DNA of 64,000 bases from assembly GCF_014066305.1 (NCBI RefSeq), contig NW_023501148.1, positions 124,001 to 188,000 of the forward strand, read 5' to 3'. A program made the position numbers and the translations under genes. The notes under the pieces were generated by a model. It made no database searches. It was not told where the DNA came from and worked only from the letters and a program-made list of their open reading frames with translations. Source of the DNA: Letharia columbiana (lineage: Eukaryota > Ascomycota > Lecanoromycetes > Lecanorales > Parmeliaceae). Shown here piece by piece: positions 36,581 to 49,220 of the stretch (position 1 is the stretch's first letter; each line of letters begins with the position of its first letter).

Positions 36581-39500
36581 ATCTTAAATCTTCTTAATTA
36601 TATATAATTATTAATATTTTAATTAATCTATATTTTAAATAGAAGATTTAAAAATTTATTAATTAGTCTTATATTTCTTTAAGTAAGATATTAATTAATT
36701 TTTTTTTAAAATTATCTTTATTTATAAGAATAACTCTAAAAGTTAAATTAATATCGACTATATTTCTAATAAGAATAAGAGTATTTATTAAAATTAAAAG
36801 AAATAATTTTTTTAATTTTAAAAATCGTTTTAATATAAATCTTAATAATTTTATATTTATCGAATTTTTTAAAGTTATAAAAAAATATTTAATAATATAT
36901 TTAAGTATTATAAATTATATAAGTAATTAAATTAAAGAGTTAATTAAAATTTAAAAAATTTAAAAAATTTATAATATTTTAAAAATATCTATTAATAAGA
37001 TTATATAGTTATTTTAATAATTATTAATAAATTAATTAGAAAGAAATTAGATTATAATTTTTTTTTATATAAATCTTTAATTAATATTAATATAGATATT
37101 ATTTATACTATTTATTAACTTCTATTAAAAATTAAAAAGAAATTTTATTAATTTAAAATTAATTAATAGTTTCTAAATTAGAAGTTAATCTAATATATAT
37201 TAAGCGATTAAAAAAAAATTTAATATAATAAGAGAAGAGTAAGAAGAATCAAATATTTAATCTACTTTTAAAAATTATAAATAAATTTATTAATTATTAT
37301 TCGTTATTAATATTAAATAATTATTTTTAATTTTAAGATTTTTTATAATAATATTAAAGATTATTTTTATAAGTATTAGCTTTTCTCGATAGAATATTCT
37401 TTTTAATATTTTATATTTAAAAGATAGAAGTTATTAAAAATTATTAAGATTAAAAAATAAATTATTTAAATTTATATAATTAAAAGATCGAAGAAGATTT
37501 AATTAGATATATATTTAAAAGATTTATAAATCTAACGAATTTTTTAGTTATTAATCTTCTATCTTAATATTAATTAACTTTTTAAATTACTATCTTTTTA
37601 TCCTATTAGAATATAAAATTAAAAAAATCTAGAAATTTATCTAAATCTTCTTCTAAAAATTTATTAAAATTTGAAATCTTAAAAATTTATTTAAGAATTT
37701 TATCGATAATCGAAGAAGTTTAATTATTTAATAATTAAGAATAAGTTAATCTATTTATAAATAAAAGTTATTTAATAAAATATAAAGCTTTATTAAAATT
37801 ATAATCTCGATTTTAAACTTAAATTTATTTCTAAAGAAAATTATTATTTAATTTTCTTTAAATCGCTATTAAAATTAAAATAATGATTTATTTTAAGAAT
37901 ATAATTACTTATATAACTAAAATAATCATCTTTATTAAAAATATAAAATTTTTTAAAATAATTTTTAATTATATAAATATTTAAATTATTAAAAATTATT
38001 AATTTAATAAAAAACTCTAAAGCTTTATTTAAAAGATATTATAATATTTAATTCTTAAAAATACTTTATAATCTTTTTTATTTATCGCTTTTAATATATC
38101 GCGAAATTAAAAAATAATATTTTTATCTTTTTAATATTTTTAATATATTTAAAAAGAGATACTTTAAAATAATATAATAATTTTTTTATAAAAATTTATT
38201 AAAAGATAAATTATAGTTTAATAATATAAAAAGATAAGCTTTTTTAAAAATATTAATTAAATTTTTTTAAATTTTTAAAAAAGATAAAAAAAATAAAGTT
38301 TTAATTTAATAATTTTTTTATTATATTAAATTAATATTTAATAAAAAAAAATTATTTATATAATATTAAAGTTATTAATAAAAATATAATTATTAAATAT
38401 CTCTAATAGAGATTAAATATAAATTTAATTCTTACTATATCTATATATAAAAAAAATTAAGAATTTTAGTAAATAAATTTATAATAATAAGAAAGCGATA
38501 AAGCGTGTTTATAAAATAAATTAATTTTATTAAATGTTTTTTTTATTAATTAGAGTTTAAAAACTTTTTAAAAATTTAATAATAAAAGAGTTAATTTAGA
38601 TTATAAAGTTTAAATCTAAAATTAATTTAAATATTAAATTTAAGTAATTATTAGAGATATCTAAAAAAAATTAAAATAAAAAAATAGAAAAATTATTATT
38701 TTATTTTTATAAATATTATAATAAAGATTATTAAGATAATAATTATTAAAAAACTAATTAAAAAATTATAAAAATTAATTTAAAATAAGTAAATATTAAT
38801 TAGTATATATAATAAAATAAGATAAAGCTAAATTAGAAAATCTTAAATTTATATATATAATTAATTATTAATTTAAGATTATTACGCCTTTTAGCTAGAT
38901 TAACTAAATTAGCTCGCTAGCCCTTTTAAGCTTTCTTATTAAAAATTTATATATAAAAGTTTTATATTTTAAAATAATTAGCTTTTTATAAATACTATTT
39001 CTTTATAATTTCGTAAATTATAAAGCTTAGTATACGCTTTCTAACGCTATAAAAATAATAAAGTTTAATTTACTATTAATAGATAAAATAAATATTTAAA
39101 TATAATAATTATATTAAACGCGTTTAAAATTAAATAATAATTTTTTTATCTATCTATTTATATAATTATTATTCTTTTATTATTTTATTAATTTTATTAA
39201 TTCTATTAATATAAATATAATCGTTTTTAATATTACTCGCGAAAACGTTACTAAATACTTTAGATATATATATATTTTTTATTTATCTTTTAGAGTCTCT
39301 ATTAATACGAATTTATTATTACTAATAATTAAGACTATAAATAAGCTTAATAGCTATTTACTACTACTTATAAACGCGTTAGAAAATTCTTAAAAAGAGT
39401 TTAAATAAATATATTTTCTCTTATATACTTCTTTTAAGTTAGCGATAAATAAATTAAATTAATATTTAAATATTATAGTTATATTAAACGCGTTTAATTT

Positions 39501-39665
39501 GAATATATTTATCTCTTTTACTCGCCTCTTAGAGTCTCTACTAACGCTCTTAAATTATTTTTTAATAAATTTATTATTATTAATAATTAAGGTCGTAAGC
39601 GAGTTTAATAGTTATCTACTACTACTTATAAACGTATTAAAAGCCTTTAATATTAAGAATATAAC

Positions 39666-39849
39666 TATTATAAATTATACTTAGATAGAAGCTATAGATA
39701 GAAGCTAGTAACTAATAACTTAATATACTAGATATATTTAGACAATTAGATTCTATAGAGAAGAATTATCTTTTTACTACTTAAGAAACGTCTTTCTTAA
39801 GAAACGTCTTTCTTAGAAATAAGATTTCTAAGAATCTTATATTATTATA
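39666..39849 (+). repeat. 5' LTR of the chromodomain gypsy element
   Basis: 184 bp, matching 46776-46959. Contains the doubled word AAGAAACGTCTTTCTT. Preceded by ATAAC. Confidence 0.9.
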
Positions 39850-42800
39850 ATAATAATAGTAATACTTATATAGTAGTAGTAGTTATTATATAATAGCCTA
39901 TTATTAGAAACTAATAGAGTTCTTTACTAATACTAAATTAATTTAAAGTTAAGAATCCTTATATTTTTTAAGTAAAGAATCCTTATACTTCTTAAATAAG
40001 AACGAAGAATCTTTATGCTTCTTTATCTTCCGCTACTTTTATATATTTATTACGCTGACTTCTTATAATATAGTTATTTAGATCTAATTACTATAAGATT
40101 TTATTATCTTCGATTATTAAGTAAGCTCTCTTATTAATAAAATTATTTAAAGAATTATTTAATATCTTATTAAGAATATCTTTAAATCTATTAGATTAAT
40201 ATTATTATTATTAAGAGACTAATAAGTATAATCTTATTCTTCTTTATTTAATTCTCTTTTCTAATAAACTTAATTAGAAGATTAAGCTATCGACCGTACT
40301 TCTCTAAAAATAATACTTTATTCTTTTTAAGAATCTACGACTTAAAAATATTACTTTTTCGATTTTTTATTTATTAATAATACTCTAGAAGTAGAAAGAT
40401 ATACTTCTTTAAAGTAAGTAGATATCTTATCTATTAGATCTTTAAGTAGTAATTCGTAACTTATTACTAAGTTCGATAATTTATAATATTATTTATTAGA
40501 AATCTTAAATATCTCTATTAATGAGATAATTTATTATTATAATAATAGTAGAATAGTAGATAGAGAATTTAAAGTAGATCTCTAAGCTATTAATATAAAA
40601 GTAATTATTATTAATATTATTAATCGCTATATAAGAAATTATTTAAATCTAAAATCTTCTAGCTCGCTAGATCTATTAGAAAATCTAGAATAGAATATTA
40701 TTAATAAAAGTAATAGAAATAGAAAACCTCGCTTCCTTAATAGCGATATCGGATTTTTCGATTCTTTCTATAATAATAAATCTTCTAATATAGTAATAGA
40801 TATAGAATATATTTAAAAAAGAAATCTATTTTCGAGATATTATTATCTTTATTAATAAAATTAAAAATATTATAAGAGTTAAAAATATAGAGCTATTATA
40901 AAATAATCTTTAGATTTATCTTTAAAATAAAGTACTCGAGTAATATATATATTAGCTTATTAATAACGAGAAGCATTTATTAATTTATAATAATAACGTT
41001 AATAAATAGAATATTACTTTACTTAAGAGATTTAAGTCTATTAAAGTATTAGAACTAGTTATTATCGTTAAAAAAAGATATATACTTAATAATATAATAA
41101 GATATTATAAGCTACGCGAGTATATTATAATTATTATTAGAGTTATTAAAATAGTAAAGCTCGATAATAAATATAATTAGCTTAATATTATCTAAAATAA
41201 TTTTAATATCAAATTCTAGTCTAATATAGATTTATCTATTATTTAAATTACGTTTAATTAATTTTTTATAGCTATAAATATAAGAAAGAATTAATAATAA
41301 ATAAAGGCTTTAAGAATAATAAAGTCTAGTATAAGTATAAGTAATATTTTTTATATATTAAATTTATCTTATAAAGATAATTTTAGTTAATATAATTAAA
41401 TAAGAGATATATCTAATCGATCTATAAACTCTAGTTTTTAGAATTTTAATTAGTTTAAATAATAATCTTTAGCTTTTTCTAATTAGTAGAATTATTAAAT
41501 TTATAATTAATTTAAAAATCGTTAATTAGCTTATTAAAGTAATAATCTTATTTATTAAAACTATTCTCGAAGAGATATATAATAAATATTATTAGCTCTA
41601 CTAATATAGCGTTAGATTATTATTAGTCTAAATTAATACTAATAGTAAAATGTATATAGTTCTTATTAGTCTTTTTAGTTTAGTTATATCTTATATCGAT
41701 TTAAAGAAATCTATTAGAATATTATTATTTAATCTTTTTAATTATAAGAGTAGTAGATTTATTAAATCTTAATTAATAAAGTAAAGGAGTTAGAGGATTC
41801 TTAGTAGAATTTAAGTTACTTAAAGAATTCTAGTAACTTCTATAATAATTATAATAAGAATTCCGAGAAGTAAAAGATCGAAAATCTTAATTACTCGAGC
41901 TTCTACGAATTTTATAGAAATATAAAATCGAAAGTTAATTTTATCGACTCGGCGACGCTATTAGAATGCTCTTATTAGCGATATTATAAGAAGTTTAAAT
42001 TTAGAAATAAGCTATTTTATTATCTTAAATAGTAATTCTAAAATTATAACTTCGAAAATAAGATTTCTAGAAAATTCGAGAATCTCGAAAATGAGAATCT
42101 TAAGAACTTTAAGTATTTCGATACTATGGAAGTAGATACTTATATTATAAAAATAGTTTTTATATTTAAAATTATTAAGTTAATTATTCTAGTATCTTCT
42201 AGATATAGATAAGAAATCGCTTTTTATAGTTTTTAGTATATTAAAATAGATATTCGTTTAAATTTAAATTCTTTTAATTTAAAAGTTTATCTAGATCTTA
42301 AATATTTAATTATTTTAGATAATTATATCTTATTAGCTTCTTTATCTAATTTTAAAAAATAAATCTAGAAGTAAGTATCTTTTATATCGATTCGAGGCTA
42401 TAATAATAAAATTATTAATATTACGAAGTATATTCTTATAGATTTATATTTTTTAAATAATCTAGAAAGTATAAAAGACGCTATCTTTACTAAGATATAT
42501 ATAAAGATTTATTTAATAAATAATTTTAAAGTTAATATATTAATTAAAATAGATGTTTTTATATTATATAAGTTTCTACTAGATTATAAGTTATAGTTTA
42601 CTACTATAGATAATTATTAAAATATTAAGATTTTTATTTATTCTACGATAAAGCCTTACTCTTAAGTTAAGCGAGTTATAAAAGTAAAATCTATATTTAT
42701 ATTATCGCTTAACTTCGTAATAAATATTTTAATTAGCTATTATAATACGCTTTTTAATAATTATAATTATCTATTTAAGTTTAAATTCTTAACTTTTCTT

Positions 42801-43610
42801 AATAAAGAAGATAATATCTTTATTTACGTTATAAATTTCGCTATAATCTTTATATAAGTAGGAAATTCTATAGAAGTATTAGTTTTATTTTTTAGAAATA
42901 TAAGATTAAATACTATAGTAGAATATGCTATAAATAGATATTACTAAGTTTCTTATAAGTTAGCTAGTTTAATAATTTATAAATAGTATATTTTAGATTA
43001 ATCGAAGATAGCTATTATTATCGTAGTTATAAATAATTCTATTAATATAAATTATACTATTACGACTACTATAATAGATTCTAATCTCGAGTATATATTT
43101 TTAAATAATATAATCGTCTATAGTAAAGATAAGATTTATTATATTTTCAGCTCTATTATAATAGAATTTAAAAATATTTTTACGGATTTAAAAAGTATTA
43201 TAGATATTTTTAAAGAATAGTAAATATCGATTTTATTAAAGCTAGACGTTAAAGTAAAGTTATCGAAAGTTTATTTTTTTAATTATAAAGATCGAGAAGT
43301 AGTTAACGCTATTTTTAATAAGCTATAATAGTAAAGAAAGCTTTATTTCTTTATATAATTAACTTTTTATAGCTAGTCTTATTTTATAATTTAGTAAAAT
43401 ATACTATAAAAATATAAAGAAAGAGTTATTATTAATATTTAAGAATTTAATATTATAATAGAGAATAATAGCTATTTATTATTTTTATAATTAGATATTA
43501 TTATTTTAATAGTAGAATATACTTATATTTCTATCGTAAATAAAGTTATATAGTTTTATTAATTTAATATAAAGCTTTCTAATAGATATAAATTTACTAT
43601 TATTAATTAT

Positions 43611-43780
43611 CGAGGTTAGAAAGAATTTAGTATAGTATTTATAAGATATAAAGAATCTTCGCTATATATATAACGTTAGACGAATACTCTACTACGTTTA
43701 CTTTATATTTTTATATATACTTTTATAAATAATATTATCGTTTTTAATAGAATCTTCTAGAAGTATAAATCTTATCTTTA
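43611..43780 (+). pseudogene. pol: Gypsy reverse transcriptase core (mutated)
   Basis: The frame beginning at CGA 43611 reads through stops into a Lys-Glu-Phe, RYKESS and TLLR sequence. It then reaches FINNIIVFNRIF at the catalytic box. Both catalytic aspartates of xxDD are asparagine, as expected after GAT to AAT mutation. Confidence 0.85.
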
Positions 43781-46139
43781 ATAGCTTTTTTAGTTATTAT
43801 AAGAGAAATATACTTCTCTAGTATTAATAAAATCTTTTTTAAATTTTTTTTTATAATATTATTAGAATAGCGTATTAATTCTTTTAATATATTTATAATA
43901 GAAGAAAAGATTAAGATAATTACTATATTTCGATTCTTATTAAGTCTTTATAATTTAAAGATCTTTCTCGACTTAATAGAATAGCTAAGAAACTCGATTT
44001 CTCGCTATATATAACGTACTTAGTTATTATAGAAATAAAAGATTTATCTTATTTAAATAATAATAGCTAAGTCTAATATTTTTTTAAATTAATTCGAAAT
44101 AACTATTATATCTATTATTATTACTTCTAAAAAATAATTTATTAAATTTATATATAAATAAATTTCTATATAATTATAATATAAACTAACTTAAAAAGAA
44201 ATTTCTATTTTTTAAAATTTATAGAATACTTTTTAATTGCCTTTTTTTCTAATATACTTCGATCGAAAGCGGAAGTTATATATTAATATCGATGCTTTTA
44301 AAGTATAGAGATTCGCTATTATAATTAATTATATATAAAGAGAAAAGAAAGTCTCTATTTTTATTAGAGGAGATATATAAGTTATAATATTCTTAAGTAA
44401 ATTAATTAATGCTATAAAATGTACTTATTAATTTATAGAATTTAAGATCGCTATTATAGTTTAGATAATTCGTAAAGTTAAATATCTAATCGAAGTATTA
44501 GAGATATTATTAATAGTAATTTATATTAATTACTTTACTATAGTTTAGATTACTTAATAAATTATACTTTTTATATTATTTTTTAATAAATTAAATCTTT
44601 AATTAATTTATACTTTTTAATATTTATCGAGATTTAATCTTATTATACGCTATAAAACTAATAAGATAAATATTAATATTAATATATTATTTAAACTTTA
44701 AGTAGATATAGATTTCGAAGAAAAGTAAGTAGTATTAAAAAGTCTTTATAAAATTATTCTAGAATTAAATAAATAAATAATATCGTTTAAAGAAATCTTA
44801 ATCTATTATATAACTTTAATAGAAATAAATAATAACTTTAAGAAACGCCTTATCGAGGCGTATAGTAAGAATTCTTAATAAATTAAGATTCTCGACTTAC
44901 TTAAGTAGCCTAACTTATTAAAAGAACTTCGCTTTTAAAAATATAATAATCTTATTTATAATATAACGCTTAATTATATTAATAAGTAATAATTTTATAT
45001 TCTTAAATTTATATAGTAAGAAGTTTTTCGACTAATATATAATTAGAGTTTTTATATCGATTTTTATACTACTTATATTAGAATCTCGTTATTAATCTAT
45101 ATTAAAAACTTATCGAAGTATCTTTAAATTTATTTAAAGTATTATTCGAAGTATTAATTTAATTAAATTAAACGATATTCTATTTATAGCGAGCTTAATT
45201 TAATTTTTATATTATTAATTTTATTTTATATTATAATAATAGATTTTATTATTATACTTTCTTTCTAAGAAGATAAGAATATACTTTTTATTATAACTTA
45301 TAAATTTTTAAAAAGAAAACTTCTTATATTAGAATTTAATAAATAAATTATCGTTAATTAAGCGAATATTTTATTTATTACTCTAATATCTTATAATTAG
45401 AATATTTCTATTATTATAATTAGCGATTATAATATTAAATTTATAAGTATTTTTTTAAAAACTATTTTTAAGAAGCTAGAAACTACTATAGTAACTTCGA
45501 TTATTTATTATTTATAAATAGATAAGTAATTAAAAAGAACGAATTAGATTATCGAGATAATTTTATAATTTTATCTTATTATTAATATAGATAACTATTT
45601 AAGTTTTTTTAATTTTTTTTTTAATAAATCTTCTTAACTTAATTATATTAATAGAATTTATATTAAATAAAATCGTCTATAGATTTCGAGTAAGAGATAT
45701 ATTAGAACTATTTATAGATTTATTACTAGAGAATTTTAATTAATTATATTTTATTAAATGAGAAGAGATTAATAATATTATTACTTTCGTTAACGCTATA
45801 ACGAAAACTTACTATAATAGTAATTATAAAGCTATTAATCTTCGCGAGAGATTATTAATATATTTAAGATTATATTATAATTACTTTATTTCTAATATTA
45901 ATTTTAAGCTTTTTAATTAGAGAGTTAGATTATTTAAGATATTAAAGAAAATAGAAAATCTTATTTATCGACTAAATCTCTCGAATATTATATATATTTT
46001 TTCGATAATATCTATAGTATAACTAAAATCGATATTAGATTAAGTTAAAGATTTTTATTATAAAAAATTATATTTATTATAGCTAGTAAAAGAAGAAGAG
46101 AAGAATTATATAGATTTAGATCTTACTATTAAATTCTTA

Positions 46140-46260
46140 TTATTCGAAATTAAGAAATTAAGTAATAGATGAGAAATAAGTAAAAATATTAAATATCTAG
46201 TATATTAGAAAGATAGTAAAAAGAAGTATAATACTTAATATCTACTATATATTCTCTTAA
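46140..46260 (+). pseudogene. Integrase C-terminal chromodomain (mutated)
   Basis: Translation gives LLFEIKKLSNR-stop-EISKNIKYLVY-stop-KDS...YNT-stop-YLLYIL. The family pattern is E-I-E-x-[LI]-L-D-x-R...YLVRWKGY...TWEP. The stops sit at expected Arg and Trp codons. Chromodomains target integration to heterochromatin in chromoviruses. Confidence 0.8.
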
Positions 46261-46775
46261 AAGTATAAAATCTTATAGTAGAATATAATATATATATTTC
46301 TATTAACTCTATAAGAAATCGAGAAAAGAAGTAATCTATTATAAAAGTATCGACTAAGAAAGTATTTACTTTATTATCTTTTAGAAAGTAAACTACTACT
46401 AGAAAGTTAGACCGTTCGCGAAAGAAAAAGCTTATTTCTTAAGAAAAGTCTTCGCTATTAGCGAGAAATCCGCTTTTACTTATATTATCGCCGGCCTCGC
46501 TATTAAATTCTTCTACTACTCGTTATAGTATACGACTTCTTACTTAATAACGAGAAAGACTATTTTTATAAGATAAGATCGTTACTTAAAGAAATAACTT
46601 TCTTTACTATAATTTTCTTTACCTTACTATAAAAAGAAAGAAAGTTTATTCTTACTTAAAGAAATTAATTTCTTACTTTTAAAACTTTCTTTCTATAAAA
46701 GAAAGATTATTCTTTATTTAAAGAGTTTCTTTACTTATAGCGAGAACGCTATCTTTCTTTTTTCTTATCGATATA

Positions 46776-46959
46776 TATTATGGATTATACTTAGATAGAA
46801 GTTATAGATAGAAGCTAGTAGCTTATAACTTAATATATTAGATATATTTAGATAATTAGATTTCATAGAGAAGAATAATCTTTTTATCTCTTAAGAAACG
46901 TCTTTCTTAAGAAACGTCTTTCTTAGAAATGAGATTTCTAAGAATCTTATATTATGACA
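46776..46959 (+). repeat. 3' LTR of the chromodomain gypsy element
   Basis: 184 bp, starting TATTATGGATTATAC and ending ATTATGACA, followed by ATAAC. Confidence 0.9.
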
Positions 46960-46964
46960 ATAAC

Positions 46965-47640
46965 TTAGCTCTCTAAAATTTCATATTATATACTCTTTTC
47001 GATTTTATATTAAATTATTACTTAGTAAGCGAAGAATACTACTATAACTTAATCTATTATTCTTACTATATTAAAAAGTAAGAGAAGAAATTATAATAGA
47101 TAAATACGAAGAATACTATAAAGAATACTATAAAGAATACTATAGAGAAATTAAGCGGTAATAAGACTACTATTATTAGAAACACAGCTCAGCTCTTTAA
47201 GATCCCACGTTATATACTCTCTACGATTTTATATTAAATTATTACTTAATAAGCGAAGAATATTATTATAATTTAATCTATTATCTCTATTATATTAATA
47301 TAATATATTATTATAATAACGTTATAAGAGAAGAATCTATTATAATAATTATAATTAATTAAATCTTTATAGAAGGAAAATTATAAAAGAAGAAATTATA
47401 ATAGATAAATATAAAGAATACTACGAAGAATACTACGGAGAATACTATGGAGAATATTATGAAGAATACTATAAAGAATATTACGAAGAAACTAAGCGAT
47501 AATAAGATTACTATCGTTAAGAATACGACTTAGCTCTCTAAGATTTCACATTATATACTATTTATAATTCTATATTAAATTATTATTTAATAAGCGAAGA
47601 ATACTATTATAACTTAATTTATTATTCTTACTATATTAAT
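46965..47640 (+). repeat. Tandem ~200-bp units, family A (continuation)
   Basis: About three RIP-mutated units with runs of GAATACTAC(G/T)(A/G)AGAATAC. Homologous to 3226-3925 and 60190-62560. Confidence 0.7.
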
Positions 47641-48069
47641 ATAATATATTACTATAATCTCTATAGAAGAAATATCGAATAATATATATTTAAATAAATT
47701 AAAATCGTTCGATATCTATAGCTATTTTATTATTCGAAAATTTTTACTATAGTAAAAGATATTATAGAATTTATATTACTAATTAATACGTTATCTTTAT
47801 TTCTTTTTAATATTTTAATACTTCTTATTATAAGAATATAGTCTTTCTTTATTTTTTATAAGTAATTATTATAAATTAATTCTTTATACTAATATATCTT
47901 TCTAATTAGATTTTAACGCGTCTCTCTTTATATATATATATCTATATATTATATAAATTAAATTAATTTTATAATAATAAAAGTAGATTAAAAATATATA
48001 ATAAGCGATTAAAGTTCGATTTAATTTAGAAAAATTTAACTTTATAAATTTAATTTATGAGCCTTTATT

Positions 48070-48631
48070 TATAAAGAGAATAATAAAAATCAAAATTATA
48101 ATAAGAGAGATAAGAAAGATCTTAATATTTGTAATTTTAATATTTATATAAATTTAAAAGCTTTAATAAAATAGAAAAATTAAAAGAAATTCTTTTAAAA
48201 CTTTTAATTAATAATTAAAATTTATTTAAAAAGAACTTTATTATTATATTAGCTATAAGAATATCTTTAAATATTATATTAAACTCTTAATATTATTTAT
48301 AAATATCTTTTAAAAATATTAATAATTTAAATCTCGCTTTAATATTAATTATAAATATTAATTAGAAAAAAATAAGAAATATAATATAATATTTAAGAAG
48401 TTTTTTAATATTATTAATAATTATTATAATAAAGATAAATAAATATATAATTTTATATAAACTTTAACTCTAAAATATTTTTAATATTAATTAATATTAT
48501 TTAAAAAAAATTAATTAGAATAAAATCTATTTTATATTTAATAAAGAAAAATTTATTATAAAAAAGTAAAAGCTAATATATTATTATCGCGAGATTATAT
48601 ATATTTTTTTATTAATATATTAGTATATTAA
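48070..48631. repeat. RIP-mutated spacer
   Basis: AT-rich, no legible domain or terminal repeat. Confidence 0.4.
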
Positions 48632-49220
48632 TATATATAATAAAATAAGATAAGATTAAATTAGAAAATCTTAAATTTATATATATAATTAATTATTAAT
48701 TTATTAGATTTATACTTTTTAATTAGATATCGTAAGTAAATAAATTAGTATTTATAATTATTAAAAAAATAGATATACATTTCTAATATATAGAATAACT
48801 TTTTTATTTTTTATTAACTTTTTAATATTTTAAATTTTAAATCTTAAAGCGCAGTCTAGACTTTTTAAATATTTAAGAATTTTAAAATTTAATTTTATAA
48901 TTATTAATAAGTAAGAAATTTAAATATCTTTTATTAGAGTTCGCTTGATAGCCGAATAGCTCTAATTAAAAAAAAATAGATATATATTATTTAATTTTAC
49001 AATAACTTTTTTATTTTCTATTAAAATTCTTAAATTATTTATTTAAATTATAGAGTATAATATAAGGTTTTAAATAAAAAAAGCATTATTAAATTTAGTC
49101 TTATAGATATTTAAAGATGAGAATTTTAGATATCGCTTATTAAAGATTACTTATTAAAATTTACTCGATAGTCTTAATTAAAAAAAAAAATTATAAATTT
49201 AATTTATAGATCTTTATTTA
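48632..49220 (+). repeat. Family A short form
   Basis: Begins TATATATAATAAAATAAG and ends ATAGATCTTTATT. It has two internal ~205-bp units in the order reverse-complementary to 33831-34455. Each has a T-run flanked by AACTTTTTTATTTT and a GCTTGATAGCC or CTCGATAGTC word. Confidence 0.65.

Larger units (their letters stand above)
34456..38803 (-). mobile_element. Ty1/copia retrotransposon remnant
   Basis: On the minus strand at about 35740-35403 the translation, through stops, reads KKKLSVDNKILYYKTRY, then IIKDFL, then EIDYNKIF, VFLYIELKYKIY and LLYKLK. This is the order of the copia reverse transcriptase (K-x-D-G-x-YKAR-x-V-x-KGF...FLYGEL...LYGLKQ). No intact frame remains and I could not pair LTRs. 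A LTR-like segment of another family lies inside at 36417-36580. Sequence from 36600 to 38800 should contain the upstream integrase and gag, but nothing there is legible to me. Confidence 0.75.
39666..46959 (+). mobile_element. Full-length RIP-dead gypsy chromovirus-type retrotransposon
   Basis: The element is 7,294 bp with two 184-bp LTRs (39666-39849, 46776-46959) and 5-bp target duplications ATAAC (39661-39665, 46960-46964). The right LTR ends ATTATGACA and keeps a TG...CA character. Plus-strand order: a zinc-finger-like segment near 41970 (ECSY...KFRNKLFYYL); reverse transcriptase with FINNIIVF at 43722-43745, where FVDDIIVF is expected; and a C-terminal chromodomain at about 46140-46260. 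All domains are broken by stops derived from Gln, Arg and Trp codons. It is inserted into a family A copy and is therefore younger than that copy. Confidence 0.9.
38804..48069 (+). repeat. Family A copy split by a nested chromodomain gypsy element
   Basis: Starts TATATATAATAAAATAAG at 38804. It is interrupted at 39661-46964 by an LTR retrotransposon with its target duplication, then resumes with tandem ~200-bp units (46965-47640). It ends with the family tail, matching 3925-4347, at CCTTTATTT 48069. The sequence on both sides of the insertion joins into one normal family A unit across ATAAC. Confidence 0.75.

Noticed and set aside
39499..39684. 61-codon frame of Leu/Ile/Asn
   Set aside because: AT-rich family A sequence running into an LTR; the composition alone explains the residues.
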